A stretch of 47,184 nucleotides of DNA. Origin: Bacteroidales bacterium (lineage in GTDB: Bacteria > Bacteroidota > Bacteroidia > Bacteroidales > UBA932). Positions 25,323 through 34,559 of this stretch are shown here, piece by piece (position 1 is the stretch's first letter; the number at the start of each line of letters is the position of its first letter). The notes under the pieces are model-generated. The model worked only from the letters and a program-made list of their open reading frames with translations. It was not told the origin of the DNA and made no database searches. Location: contig JAFRPH010000042.1 in the NCBI GenBank assembly GCA_017429205.1, positions 1 to 47,184 of the forward strand, written 5' to 3'. The position numbers and the translations under genes are program-made.

Positions 25323-28300
25323 ATGGACAATAAGAAATTCAACCTGTGGAACCGGATCGTCGCCCTGGCGGTGTTCGTCATCGCCTGCGTGACCTACCTG
25401 TCCACCCTGGAGCCGACCGCCTCCTTCTGGGACTGCGGTGAATTCATCGCCTCATCCTACAAGCTGGAGGTGGGCCACCCGCCGGGAAACCCTGTGTTCC
25501 AGCTGTTTGCGCGCATCTTCACCATCCCGTTCCCGCCGGAGAAGGCGGCCGTGGCGGTGAACGCGATGAACGGCATCCTGTCGGCCCTCACCATCTTCTT
25601 CCTGTACCTGACGACGGTGTTCTTCGCCAAGCGGCTCGTGAAGCCGGGGAAGGACGGCTACAGCGTGGCGCAGGCGGTCGCCATCTTCGGCGCCGGCGCC
25701 GTGGGCGCCCTGGCCTACACGTTCTCCGACACCTTCTGGTTCTCCGCCGTGGAGGGCGAGGTGTACGCGATGTCGTCCCTGGTGACGGCCCTCGTCTTCT
25801 GGGCGATGTGCAAGTGGTACGAAGAGGCCGACGAGCCCCACGCGAACCGCTGGATCGTGCTGATCGCCTTCCTGATGGGCCTTTCCATCGGCATCCACCT
25901 GCTGAACCTCCTCACCATTCCGGCCTTCGTGTTCATGTACTACTACCGGAAGAACGAGGACAAGCAGCTGCCGTTCAAGCAGCTCGCGGCGATCTTCCTC
26001 ATCGGCGTCGTGATCGAGGCCCTGCTGGTGTTCCTGTTCATTCCGTACCTCCCGAAGCTGGCGGCCTTCTTCGACCGCATCTTCGTGAACGGCTTCGGCC
26101 TGCCGTACAACAGCGGCGCCCTGTTCTTCATGGTGGCGCTGCTGGCCCTGTGCTTCTGGGCGCTGTTCGCGACCCTGAAGAAGGACAAGGTGTTCTGGAA
26201 CACGGTGATGCTGTGCGTGACGACCCTGGTGATCGGCTTCTCGCTGTTCTCCATCGTCATTATCCGCTCCTCCGTCAAGACCCCGACCAACGAGTACCAG
26301 CCGGACAACGCCTATACCCTCGTGCGGTACCTGTCCCGTGAGCAGTACGGCTCCACGCCGCTCCTGTACGGCCAGTACTTCGACGCGCCGTACGACCTCA
26401 AGAACGACAAGTACTGGGCGCCCCTGAACGGCAAGTATGTCCATGCCGACGGCCCCGCCGACGCGGACTACCTCCCGGAGGGCAAGATGCTTTTCCCGCG
26501 CATGTGGTCCAGCGCCAGCCCTTCCCACATCGAGTTCTACGAGTCCTATATGGACGGCAAGGGCATCCGCGTGAAGGGGGCCACCCACAAGAAGCCCACC
26601 TTCGGGGCGAACCTCCGCTTCTTCTTCGACTACCAGCTGAACTGGATGTACTGGCGGTACTTCATGTGGAACTTCGTCGGCCGCCAGAACGAGATCCACA
26701 GCCCGACCCCGGGCGAACTGTTCTACGGCAACTGGGAGAGCGGCATCGGCCCGCTCGACCGGTTCCGCCTCGGCGACCAGCGCGACGCCCCGGCCACCCT
26801 CCTGGAGAACAAGGGCAAGAACCACTACTTCTTCCTGCCGCTCCTGCTGGGCCTCCTGGGCCTGGTGTTCCAGTTCGACCGCGACAAGCGCGGCTCCTGG
26901 ATCGTGTTCCTGATGTTCTTCATGACGGGCATCGCCATCGTGCTGTACCTCAACCAGCCGCCTTACCAGGTGCGCGAACGGGACTATGCCTATGCGGGTT
27001 CCTTCTACATGTTCGCCATCTGGATCGGCCTCGGCGTCGCGGCGCTGTATGAGTGGATCAACGACGCGACCAAGGGCAAGGCCTCCAAGGCCGTGGCCGT
27101 CGGCGCGTCCGTCCTGTGCCTCGGCGTTCCCGCCCTGATGGCGGAGGAGAACTGGGACGACCACGACCGCTCCAACCGCTACACCTCCACGGAGATGGCG
27201 GAGAACTACCTGAATTCCGTGGGCCCGAACGGCATGCTCGTCACCCACGGCGACAACGACACCTTCCCGCTCTGGTACGCGCAGGAAATCGAAGGCTGCC
27301 GGACCGACGTCCGCGTGGTGAACACCTCCCTGCTGGGCACCGACTGGTACATCGACCAGATGAAATGGGCCTGCAACGAGTCCAAGCCCCTGCCGCTCAC
27401 CGTCCCGCAGTCGCAGTACCTGTACGGCACCAACGAGTACGTCTTCATCACCTATGACGACGGCTCGCCGATGATGATCCAGGACGTGATGGACGTGTTC
27501 AAGGACCCGAAGATGAAGGCGGAGCTGACCTCCCGCCGGAAGGTGGACTTCATCTGCGCCCGGAAGATCGTCATCCCCGTGAACAAGGAGAACTGCCTGA
27601 AGTCCGGCATCGTCCCCGAGGCCTTCGCCGACGAGATCCCCGAGACCATCACCCTCACGATGTCCGAGGACAAGAACTACATCACCAAGCCGGAGCTCTT
27701 CATGCTCGACTTGCTGTCGAACTACCAGTGGGACCGCCCGCTGAACCTGCTGAACATGGGCGGCGACCTGAACATCGGCATCAAGGACTACCTGATGTAT
27801 GACGGCTTCTCCTACCGGTTCGTCCCGTTCAAGAACAAGATCACCTCGACGGATCCCGGCATCGTCGACGCCGACGACCTGTACCGCAAGATGACGGACG
27901 GCACCTTCAAGTGGGACGCCCTGAGCCGCAAGGACTGGTTCGTGGACTACCAGAACCTGTACACCTTCATGGGCGTGCTTTCCCAGCGCCAGCTGTTCCT
28001 GAACGTCGCGAACGCGCTCATCGACGCCCGCGAGGACGAGAAGGCCCTGGAGATCATGGACCTGTGCCAGAAGAACTTCCCGGAGGAGAACTTCCCCCTG
28101 GAGTCCATCTCGCTGGGCTTCAGCAGCAACGACTATATGGTCATCCAGATGGTGGAGAACTACTACTTCCTGGGCGAGAAGGACAAGGCCCGCGAGCTGG
28201 GCCTGAAACTGGCCGACGGCCTGCTGGACTCCTCCCGCTTCTACCTGGAGTTCTACGACTACGCGTCCTCCAGCTTCGAGAGCTGCCACCGCTGCATCGT

Positions 28301-28463
28301 CTACCTCGCCGACGTCTTCAAGGAGTACGGCGACAAGGACCTCTCCGACCGGCTCCTCGACTCGCTCGAGCTCCTCGTCCGGGTCGCCACCGGCCGCCTG
28401 GAGCCCGAACAGGACCGCGCCGCCGCACCGGATTCGGTGGATTCCCTGGAAGTGGAAGAATAG
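25323..28463 (+). CDS. DUF2723 family membrane protein, GT-C/O-mannosyltransferase-like
   Basis: 1046 residues. The N-terminal half (about 10-590) has a dozen or more hydrophobic helices. Between the first ones lies the family signature PTASFWDCGEFIASS near residues 30-44, where the acidic Asp/Glu pair resembles the catalytic acids of GT-C enzymes that use lipid-linked sugars. HPPGNPVFQLF follows. The rest (about 600-1046) is a soluble region that includes LVTHGDNDTFPLWYAQ near 640 and a helical C-terminus. DUF2723 is shared with human TMEM260, a protein O-mannosyltransferase. Bacteroidota O-glycosylate many exported proteins. Donor and target here are unknown. It is transcribed alone. Confidence 0.88.
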   Translation: MDNKKFNLWNRIVALAVFVIACVTYLSTLEPTASFWDCGEFIASSYKLEVGHPPGNPVFQLFARIFTIPFPPEKAAVAVNAMNGILSALTIFFLYLTTVFFAKRLVKPGKDGYSVAQAVAIFGAGAVGALAYTFSDTFWFSAVEGEVYAMSSLVTALVFWAMCKWYEEADEPHANRWIVLIAFLMGLSIGIHLLNLLTIPAFVFMYYYRKNEDKQLPFKQLAAIFLIGVVIEALLVFLFIPYLPKLAAFFDRIFVNGFGLPYNSGALFFMVALLALCFWALFATLKKDKVFWNTVMLCVTTLVIGFSLFSIVIIRSSVKTPTNEYQPDNAYTLVRYLSREQYGSTPLLYGQYFDAPYDLKNDKYWAPLNGKYVHADGPADADYLPEGKMLFPRMWSSASPSHIEFYESYMDGKGIRVKGATHKKPTFGANLRFFFDYQLNWMYWRYFMWNFVGRQNEIHSPTPGELFYGNWESGIGPLDRFRLGDQRDAPATLLENKGKNHYFFLPLLLGLLGLVFQFDRDKRGSWIVFLMFFMTGIAIVLYLNQPPYQVRERDYAYAGSFYMFAIWIGLGVAALYEWINDATKGKASKAVAVGASVLCLGVPALMAEENWDDHDRSNRYTSTEMAENYLNSVGPNGMLVTHGDNDTFPLWYAQEIEGCRTDVRVVNTSLLGTDWYIDQMKWACNESKPLPLTVPQSQYLYGTNEYVFITYDDGSPMMIQDVMDVFKDPKMKAELTSRRKVDFICARKIVIPVNKENCLKSGIVPEAFADEIPETITLTMSEDKNYITKPELFMLDLLSNYQWDRPLNLLNMGGDLNIGIKDYLMYDGFSYRFVPFKNKITSTDPGIVDADDLYRKMTDGTFKWDALSRKDWFVDYQNLYTFMGVLSQRQLFLNVANALIDAREDEKALEIMDLCQKNFPEENFPLESISLGFSSNDYMVIQMVENYYFLGEKDKARELGLKLADGLLDSSRFYLEFYDYASSSFESCHRCIVYLADVFKEYGDKDLSDRLLDSLELLVRVATGRLEPEQDRAAAPDSVDSLEVEE

Positions 28464-28487
28464 GGGCTTCCCCGCTCGATGAATGCC

Positions 28488-28569
28488 GATGGTGGTCCAA
28501 TCACTGGACCACCATCAGCGTTTTACCCCCTTTTCTGTCGATGGAGGTCAGTCTCCTGGACCACCATCG
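28488..28569. repeat. Pair of related inverted repeats in the DUF2723-pgk gap
   Basis: The first is a perfect 12-base stem GATGGTGGTCCA/TGGACCACCATC (28488-28499 and 28505-28516) with a 5-base loop. The second is an imperfect version at 28539-28550 and 28557-28569 whose right arm repeats TGGACCACCATC. No T-tract follows directly, so they look like short repeat units rather than classic terminators. Confidence 0.75.
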
Positions 28570-28573
28570 GCAC

Positions 28574-28601
28574 AAAAAAACCGACCGTCGAGACGGTCGG
28601 T
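28574..28601 (-). terminator. Rho-independent terminator of pgk
   Basis: On the minus strand the stem ACCGACCGT/ACGGTCGGT (28580-28588 and 28593-28601) is followed by seven T. It begins 21 bases after the pgk stop and faces the two inverted repeats. Together they fill the 159-base gap. Confidence 0.85.
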
Positions 28602-28622
28602 TCTTGATGAAGTCCGGGGGTC

Positions 28623-29876
28623 TTAGTCCTGGATCGCGGCGATGCCGGGGAGAATCTTGCCTTCGATGGCTTCGAGCATCGCGCCGCCGCCGGTGGAGAC
28701 GTAGGAGACCTTGTCGGCATAACCCATCTGGGTCACGGCCGCGACGGAGTCACCGCCGCCGACGAGGGTGTAGGCGCCCTGCGCCGTGGCATCGGCCAGA
28801 TCCTGGGCGATCTGGAGGGTACCCTTCGCGAAGTTCGGGAGCTCGAACACGCCCACGGGACCGTTCCAGAGGATGGTCTTGGAGGCGAGGATGATCTTGC
28901 GCCAGTTCTCGAGGGATGCCGGGGAAGCGTCCATGCCCTCCCAGTCGTCCGGAATGTTGTAGATGTCGAAGATCTGACGAGGCGTGTCATTGTCGAAAGC
29001 CTGGCCGCAGACGGTCGCGACGGACAGGGAGACATTGACACCCTTCTCCTTCGCGGTGTTCAGGATCTCGAGGGCGTCCGGCATCAGGTCGTCCTCGTGC
29101 AGGGACTGGCCGATGTGGCCGCCGAGGGCCTTGATGAAGGTGTAGCCCATGCCGCCGCCGATGATCAGGTTGTCCACCTTGCCGACGAGGTTCTTCAGGA
29201 CCGCGAGCTTGGAGGAGACCTTGGAGCCGCCGATGATGGCGGTCAGCGGGCGCTGGGCGTTCTTCAGGACGTTGTCGATGGCCTTGATCTCGCCTTCCAT
29301 CAGGTAGCCGAACATCTTGTCGTTCGGGAAGTACTCGGCGATGAGGGCGGTGGAGCCGTGGGCGCGGTGGGCCGTGCCGAAAGCGTCGTTCACGTAGCAG
29401 TCGGCGTAGGAGGCGAGCTTCTTGACGAAGGCCTTCTGGGACTCCTTGACGGCCTTCTTGGCGGCCTTCTTCTCTTCCTCGGAGGCGTCCTCGGCGAGGC
29501 CGCGCGGCTTGCCTTCTTCCTCGGCGTAGAAGCGGAGGTTCTCCAGGAGGAGGGCCTCACCCGGCTTCAGGGCCGCGGCCTGCTCGTCCGCCTTCTGGCA
29601 GTCGGCGGCGAACTGGACGGGAACGCCCAGGCACTCGGACACGTGGTCCACGATGTGGCTCAGGGAGAACTTCGGATCCACCTTCTTGGGACGTCCGAGG
29701 TGGGACATGATGATGACGGCGCCGCCCTTCTCGAGGATCTTCTTGAGGGTGGGCATCGCCCGGCGGATGCGGGTGTCGTCGGTGATGTTGAAGTTCTCGT
29801 CGAGGGGAACGTTGAAGTCGACTCTCACGATGGCCTTCTTGCCGGTGAAGTCATAACTGTCGATGAACTGTTGCAT
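28623..29876 (-). CDS. pgk: Phosphoglycerate kinase
   Basis: 417 residues from [27 protein letters not shown]. The longer frame from 29912 starts inside the promoter. Signatures are RVDFNVP near 18-24, MSHLGRPKK near 61-69, [19 protein letters not shown], the hinge and ATP site [16 protein letters not shown], and the C-terminal GGGDSVAAV and [11 protein letters not shown]. The insertion [20 protein letters not shown] is a charged surface loop that I associate with Bacteroidetes enzymes. It transfers phosphate from 1,3-bisphosphoglycerate to ADP in glycolysis. Confidence 0.97.
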   Translation of the reverse strand: MQQFIDSYDFTGKKAIVRVDFNVPLDENFNITDDTRIRRAMPTLKKILEKGGAVIIMSHLGRPKKVDPKFSLSHIVDHVSECLGVPVQFAADCQKADEQAAALKPGEALLLENLRFYAEEEGKPRGLAEDASEEEKKAAKKAVKESQKAFVKKLASYADCYVNDAFGTAHRAHGSTALIAEYFPNDKMFGYLMEGEIKAIDNVLKNAQRPLTAIIGGSKVSSKLAVLKNLVGKVDNLIIGGGMGYTFIKALGGHIGQSLHEDDLMPDALEILNTAKEKGVNVSLSVATVCGQAFDNDTPRQIFDIYNIPDDWEGMDASPASLENWRKIILASKTILWNGPVGVFELPNFAKGTLQIAQDLADATAQGAYTLVGGGDSVAAVTQMGYADKVSYVSTGGGAMLEAIEGKILPGIAAIQD

Positions 29877-29909
29877 ATCAGATATTAGAGTTAAGAATTT
29901 TCCAGTCCA

Positions 29910-29940
29910 CAAATTTAACTATCTTTGCATAAAAATCAAA
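29910..29940. promoter_or_regulatory. Overlapping divergent promoters of pgk and the methyltransferase gene
   Basis: For pgk (minus): TTTG (complement of 29937-29940), 19 bases, TAAATTTG (complement of 29910-29917). For the plus gene: TATCTTTG at 29920-29927, with a TTTT at 29898-29901 as weak upstream element. The plus leader would be only about 10 bases. Binding at one should block the other. Confidence 0.65.
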
Positions 29941-29944
29941 GGCT

Positions 29945-30934
29945 ATGACCATCGAATACCCTGCGGAATACTGGAAAGACTATCAGCTGATCGACTCGGG
30001 ACGCGGCGAGAAGCTGGAGCGCTTCGGCAAGTACGTGCTCCGGCGTCCGGAGCCGAAGGCCCTGTGGGCGCCGTCGCTCCCGGAGAGCGAATGGAAGCGC
30101 CAGTGCCACGTGGTGTTCCGGCCGGGCGCCGGCTTCGGCAAGGCCGGCAAGGAGGACAGCGGCACCTGGGAGAAAGTCCGCAAGATGGACGACCAATGGG
30201 GAATCGCCTACAACGGCGCCCCGGACCCTGAGACGCACGCGGCCTCGGACCTGCACATCGCCCTGCGCCTCGGCCTCACCTCCTTCAAGCACGTGGGCGT
30301 GTTTCCCGAGCAGGCCCCCAACTGGGAGTTCATCTACCGGGAGACCCGGCGCCTGGGGCGCATCTGCCAGGCGAACGGATTGGGCGCGCCCAAGGTGCTG
30401 AATCTGTTCGCTTACACGGGCGCCGCCTCGCTGGCCGCCAAGGCCGCGGGCGCCGACGTCACGCACCTCGACTCCGTGCGCCAGGTCGTCACCTGGGCGC
30501 GCGAAAATATGGACCGCAGCGGCCTGGACGGCGTGCGCTGGGTGGTGGAAGACGCTTTGAAATTCGCGAAGCGCGAGGCCAAGCGGGGCAACCGCTACCA
30601 GGGCATCATCCTGGACCCGCCCGCCTATGGACACGGCCCGGACGGGGAGAAGTGGAAACTGGACGAGCTCCTGTTCGACCTCCTCAAAAACGTCGCGCAG
30701 ATCCTTTCCCCGCGCGACTCCTTCATGGTCCTGAACCTCTATTCGAACGGCTACTCCGCGATGCTGGGCGAGACGACCGTCCGCGAAGCCTTCGGCCTGC
30801 GGCCCGAAGACGGCTTCACGGCCGCCCCCGGCCACGACGGTGCCTTCGTCGCCCTCGAAAGCGGCGAGCTGGCCCTCCGCGACGCCTTCGGCAAAGTCCT
30901 CCCCCTGAGCATCTTCGTCCGGCTGAAGCGGTAA
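29945..30934 (+). CDS. Class I SAM-dependent methyltransferase, RlmI-like
   Basis: 329 residues. The catalytic half shows VLNLFAYTGAASLAAKAAGADVTHLD (motif I, about 151-176), a downstream VVEDALKFAKRE, and motif IV IILDPPAYG near 223, as in the 23S rRNA m5C methyltransferase RlmI and its Bacteroidetes relatives. The N-terminal part lacks an obvious PUA domain and holds a substrate-facing beta-rich region (WAPSLPESEWKRQCHVV). The exact RNA target is uncertain. It is followed by a strong terminator at 30962-30994. Confidence 0.85.
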   Translation: MTIEYPAEYWKDYQLIDSGRGEKLERFGKYVLRRPEPKALWAPSLPESEWKRQCHVVFRPGAGFGKAGKEDSGTWEKVRKMDDQWGIAYNGAPDPETHAASDLHIALRLGLTSFKHVGVFPEQAPNWEFIYRETRRLGRICQANGLGAPKVLNLFAYTGAASLAAKAAGADVTHLDSVRQVVTWARENMDRSGLDGVRWVVEDALKFAKREAKRGNRYQGIILDPPAYGHGPDGEKWKLDELLFDLLKNVAQILSPRDSFMVLNLYSNGYSAMLGETTVREAFGLRPEDGFTAAPGHDGAFVALESGELALRDAFGKVLPLSIFVRLKR

Positions 30935-30961
30935 GTCCGGTTCGGAATCGGCTTTTTCTAC

Positions 30962-30994
30962 ACGTGCGGGCACATACGCCCGCACGTTTTTTTT
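30962..30994 (+). terminator. Rho-independent terminator after the methyltransferase gene
   Basis: A 10-base perfect stem ACGTGCGGGC/GCCCGCACGT (30962-30971 and 30978-30987) has a 6-base loop and a run of eight T (30987-30994). The T-run also supplies the TTTG of the lgt promoter. Confidence 0.92.
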
Positions 30995-31023
30995 GTACTT
31001 TGTGCAGTAAAGCATTATCTTTG
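30992..31023 (+). promoter_or_regulatory. Promoter of lgt
   Basis: TTTG (30992-30995), 20 bases, TATCTTTG (31016-31023). The upstream element is built from the terminator's T-tract. Confidence 0.7.
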
Positions 31024-31062
31024 TAGATTACTTCTGCTCAAGGAATCTACAAAGATTGAGCA
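31019..31062. repeat. Inverted repeat and pseudoknot-like complementarity before lgt
   Basis: A perfect 11-base inverted repeat CTTTGTAGATT/AATCTACAAAG lies at 31019-31029 and 31044-31054 with a 14-base loop. Within the loop TGCTCA (31035-31040) can pair with TGAGCA (31057-31062) just after the stem, which is H-type pseudoknot topology. The left arm overlaps the -7 box, so a DNA operator is equally possible. Confidence 0.7.
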
Positions 31063-31074
31063 ATTGAAACTGTG

Positions 31075-31962
31075 ATGCTTATGCGTGAACTTGTCGTCCA
31101 TTGGCACGTCGACCCGGCCATCCTGCATATCGGAGGTTTCGAACTCCGCTGGTATTCGCTCCTGTTCGTGAGCGGCTTCATCCTGGGCTGGTTCATCTTC
31201 AAATGGTTTTTCCAGCGCGAGAAGATCGACACGAAACTGCTCGATCCGCTGCTGTACACCCTGCTGATCTGCACCATCGTGGGCGCCCGTCTCGGGCACT
31301 GCCTGTTCTATCAGCCGGACTACTACCTGGGCAGCTGGCAGGGATTCTGGGAGATTTTCATGCCGTGGAAGGGCGGCCTCGCCAGCCACGGCGGCACCAT
31401 CGCCCTGATCCTCGGGATGTGGTGGTTCGCGAACCACTATGGGAAGAAGCACGATTTCGACTTCGTGTGGCTGCTGGACCACCTGGCCATCGCGGTGGCC
31501 TTCGCCGGCGCCTTCATCCGCTTCGGCAACCTGTTCAACTCCGAAATCTACGGCGACGTGACCAACCTGCCCTGGGGCTTCGTCTTCGAGCTCCGCGGCG
31601 AGACGGAACCCAAGCATCCGACGCAGCTCTACGAAGGTTTCACCTACCTGCTGCTGGGCTTCGTCCTCATCGGCCTGTACTGGAAGAAGCTGGACCAGAT
31701 GCTCCGCGGCCAGTTCATCGGCATCTTCCTCATCGTGTGCTTCGGCAGCCGTTTCCTCATCGAGTTCATCAAGGAGCCGCAGGTGGAGTTCGAGCAGACG
31801 ATGGTCCTGAACATGGGCCAGCTCCTGTCCATCCCGTTCATCCTGCTGGGCGTTTTCTTCCTCGTGTGGGCGTACAAGAAGCGGATGCCCGCCCGGGCCG
31901 TCCATCCGGAACAGCAGAAGCCCAAGAAAGAAGCCACGCATTACGCGAAGCCCCTTGCATAA
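31075..31962 (+). CDS. lgt: Prolipoprotein diacylglyceryl transferase
   Basis: 295 residues from the ATG at 31075; the ATG at 31081 is equally good. About seven hydrophobic helices are present. Family signatures are LRWYSLLFVSGF near 25, GARLGHCLFYQPDYY near 70, GGLASHGGTIAL near 97-108 (the essential His), and RFGNLFNSEIYG near 152-163 (the essential Arg and Asn). It transfers diacylglyceryl from phosphatidylglycerol to the lipobox cysteine of prolipoproteins. Likely clients in this window include GldH and the RND adaptor. Confidence 0.96.
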   Translation: MLMRELVVHWHVDPAILHIGGFELRWYSLLFVSGFILGWFIFKWFFQREKIDTKLLDPLLYTLLICTIVGARLGHCLFYQPDYYLGSWQGFWEIFMPWKGGLASHGGTIALILGMWWFANHYGKKHDFDFVWLLDHLAIAVAFAGAFIRFGNLFNSEIYGDVTNLPWGFVFELRGETEPKHPTQLYEGFTYLLLGFVLIGLYWKKLDQMLRGQFIGIFLIVCFGSRFLIEFIKEPQVEFEQTMVLNMGQLLSIPFILLGVFFLVWAYKKRMPARAVHPEQQKPKKEATHYAKPLA

Positions 31963-31984
31963 TCGATTATCAGTTAGTTAGCAT

Positions 31985-33505
31985 ATGTATTTGAAACGAA
32001 TTGCCCTCCTCGCCGCAAGCGCTTTCCTGGCGCTTCCGGCGCTGGCGCAGTATCAGGACGCAGCCCCGCAGTCAGAGGCGGGGAAGGTCGTCCTCACGCT
32101 GGAGGACGCCCTGAAGATCGCCCTCAGCGAGAACACGTCCGTGAAGGTCGCGGATATGGAGATCGAGCGGCAGCAGTACGCCCGCAAGGGCTCCTATGCA
32201 GCCCTGCTCCCGCAGGTGAGCGCCTCCGGCATGTACAGCTACGCCCTCAAGAAGCAGAAAGTCTACTTCGGCTCCGACAAGAAGGACGGTGACGGAGAAG
32301 GCTCCTCGGGCGGTGGCGGCATGGCCGGTATGATGGCGTCCCTGATGAACCCCATCATGTACTACATCGAGCAGCTGTATGCCGGAACCGGCGTCCCGTT
32401 CGTCCCGTATGTGGACCCGGATGCGGGCAAGGAGAGCGGCGGATCCTCCGAGCCGATGGAAATGGGCCGTACCCACTCGGTCACCTTCGGCCTCAGCGCG
32501 CAGATGCCGCTGGTCAACTTCCAGCTCTGGGAGAGTCTCCGCCTCACCGGCGACCAGGTGGAACTGGCCGTGGAGCAGGCGCGCGAGTCCCGTCTCGGGA
32601 CGGTCGCGTCCGTGAAGCAGGCCTATTACGGCATCCTCTTCGCGAAAGAGGCGTACAAGGTGTACAATTCCGTCTATGAGAACGCGGTGGAGAACTTCCG
32701 CCTGACCGAGATGCGCTACAATGCGGCGCGGGCGTCCGAACTGGACCTGACCCGCGCGAAGGCCAATGTGGCCGCCGCCATCCCGAACCTGTACAACGCG
32801 GAGAACTCCGTGGAACTCGCCCTGTGGCAGCTCAAGGCCGTGATGGGCGTGGACCTGGAACGGAACATCGACATCGCCGGCACCCTCGAAGACTATGCCG
32901 GACAGATGTTCAGCGACATCGCCGAAGGCGAAGGCGCCTCGCTGGACGGCAACTCGCAGCTCCGCCAGCTCGCGCAGCAGGCCGAGATGCTCTCCCGGCA
33001 GATCCGGATGCAGCAGTACGCCTACCTTCCGACCCTCGCGATGACCTTCTCCTACTCCTACCTGACCCAGAGCGACATCTTCAACCTGAGCCAGTGGAAG
33101 TGGTTCCCGTCCTCCACCATCGGCCTGAGCCTGTCCATCCCCATCTTCTCCGGCGGCCAGCGCTACCACGCCATCAAGCAGACGCGCGTCCAGGCCGACG
33201 AACTCGACCTCCAGCGCGAGAACGCCGAGCGCCAGCTCCGCATCGGCATCCGCCAGAGCCTCGGCACGATGGACACGGCGATGCGCACCTACGACGCCTC
33301 GAAGGAGGCCCTCGCCTCCGCGGAGAAGGCCTACGACATCGCCGTCAAGTCCTACCAGCTCGGCAAGAGCACCCTCACGGACCTGAACAACGTGGAACTC
33401 ACGCTCACCCAGTCCCGTCTCGCCGTCTCCCAGGCCATCTACAACTTCGTCATCGCGAAGGCCGGCCTGGAACAGACCCTCGGTTACGATTTTAACGCGA
33501 ATTAA
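31985..33505 (+). CDS. TolC family outer-membrane efflux protein
   Basis: 506 residues. The signal peptide is MYLKRIALLAASAFLALPALA, with cleavage before QYQDA. Two OEP repeats of long helices follow (TLEDALKIALSENTSVKVADME; later LTLTQSRLAVSQAIYNF). Residues about 97-160 form an unusual Gly/Met/Ser-rich insertion (GEGSSGGGGMAGMMASLMNP) in the outer-membrane part. It would act as the exit duct for the adaptor and RND pump encoded next, starting 4 bases later. Confidence 0.93.
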   Translation: MYLKRIALLAASAFLALPALAQYQDAAPQSEAGKVVLTLEDALKIALSENTSVKVADMEIERQQYARKGSYAALLPQVSASGMYSYALKKQKVYFGSDKKDGDGEGSSGGGGMAGMMASLMNPIMYYIEQLYAGTGVPFVPYVDPDAGKESGGSSEPMEMGRTHSVTFGLSAQMPLVNFQLWESLRLTGDQVELAVEQARESRLGTVASVKQAYYGILFAKEAYKVYNSVYENAVENFRLTEMRYNAARASELDLTRAKANVAAAIPNLYNAENSVELALWQLKAVMGVDLERNIDIAGTLEDYAGQMFSDIAEGEGASLDGNSQLRQLAQQAEMLSRQIRMQQYAYLPTLAMTFSYSYLTQSDIFNLSQWKWFPSSTIGLSLSIPIFSGGQRYHAIKQTRVQADELDLQRENAERQLRIGIRQSLGTMDTAMRTYDASKEALASAEKAYDIAVKSYQLGKSTLTDLNNVELTLTQSRLAVSQAIYNFVIAKAGLEQTLGYDFNAN

Positions 33506-33509
33506 CGAT

Positions 33510-34547
33510 ATGAACTGCAGAATCATCATCCCCGTCCTGGCCGCCCTGGCCGTGGCCTCCTGCGGCAGCAGGGGCGGTAACCAGCAGCAGCCGGGCCCCG
33601 GCGCTCCCGGCCCCCAGGCCAACGTCACTCCCTCCGTCGAGGTGGTCTCCGCCACCGCCCGGGACGTCGCCCAGGAAAGCACCTATTCCTCCTCCGTGGA
33701 GGCCTACGCCACCAACAACATCATGCCCCAGACCGGCGCCCGCATCCGCAAGATCAACGTGGAAGTGGGGGACTATGTCGTGAAGGGCCAGGTCCTCGCC
33801 GAGATGGACCGCCTCCAGCTGGAACAGCTCGAGCTCCAGATCCAGAACGACGAGATCGAATACGCCCGCCTGAAGGGCCTCTATGAGGAAGGCGGCGTGT
33901 CCCAGTCCGACTTCGAGGCCGCCGAGCTCGGCTACAAGGTCCGCAAGACCAACTACCAGAACCTCCTGGAGAACACCATCCTCCGCAGCCCGATCAACGG
34001 CTTCGTGACCGCCCGCAACTTCGACGTGGGGGACATGTTCGCGATGAGCGCCCCGCTGTTCACCGTCCAGCAGGTGGTTCCGGTGAAGCTCCTCGTGGGC
34101 ATCTCCGAGAACGAGTACACGAAGGTGAAGAAGGGGGACACCGTCTCCATCACCGTGGACGCCCTCCCGGGCCGCTCTTTCACCGGCAAGGTGAACCGCC
34201 TGTATCCGACCATCAACGCCGCCACCCACACCTTCAACGCCGAGGTGGTCGTCCAGAACGCCGACCGCGCCCTGCGGCCGGGCATGTTCGCCCGCGTGAC
34301 CGTGAACTTCGGCACCAACCACCGCATCGTGCTGCCCGACCGCTGCATCGTCAAGCAGGAAGGCACCGGCCAGAAGTTCGTCTACCTGCTGAACAACGAC
34401 GACACCGTCAGCTACGTGCCCGTGACCATCGGCCGCCACATCGGCGCCGAGTACGAGGTCGTGGACGGCGTCGCCGAAGGGGCGACGATCGTCAGCAAGG
34501 GACAGGCCACCCTCAAGGATGGCGTCAAGGTCGTGGTCCTCAACTAA
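33510..34547 (+). CDS. RND efflux periplasmic adaptor lipoprotein
   Basis: 345 residues. A lipoprotein signal with lipobox AVASC (Cys18) anchors it to the membrane. The membrane-fusion-protein order is visible: a first lipoyl half (IRKINVEVGDYVVKGQVLAEMD), a short helical hairpin (about 95-150), a second lipoyl half (TILRSPINGFVTARNFDVGDMF), a beta-barrel (VKLLVGISENEYTKVKKGD) and a membrane-proximal domain. It bridges the RND pump and the TolC-like duct. The short linker after Cys18 is rich in Gly, Pro and Gln. Confidence 0.94.
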   Translation: MNCRIIIPVLAALAVASCGSRGGNQQQPGPGAPGPQANVTPSVEVVSATARDVAQESTYSSSVEAYATNNIMPQTGARIRKINVEVGDYVVKGQVLAEMDRLQLEQLELQIQNDEIEYARLKGLYEEGGVSQSDFEAAELGYKVRKTNYQNLLENTILRSPINGFVTARNFDVGDMFAMSAPLFTVQQVVPVKLLVGISENEYTKVKKGDTVSITVDALPGRSFTGKVNRLYPTINAATHTFNAEVVVQNADRALRPGMFARVTVNFGTNHRIVLPDRCIVKQEGTGQKFVYLLNNDDTVSYVPVTIGRHIGAEYEVVDGVAEGATIVSKGQATLKDGVKVVVLN

Positions 34548-34559
34548 GCCGGAAGTCCC

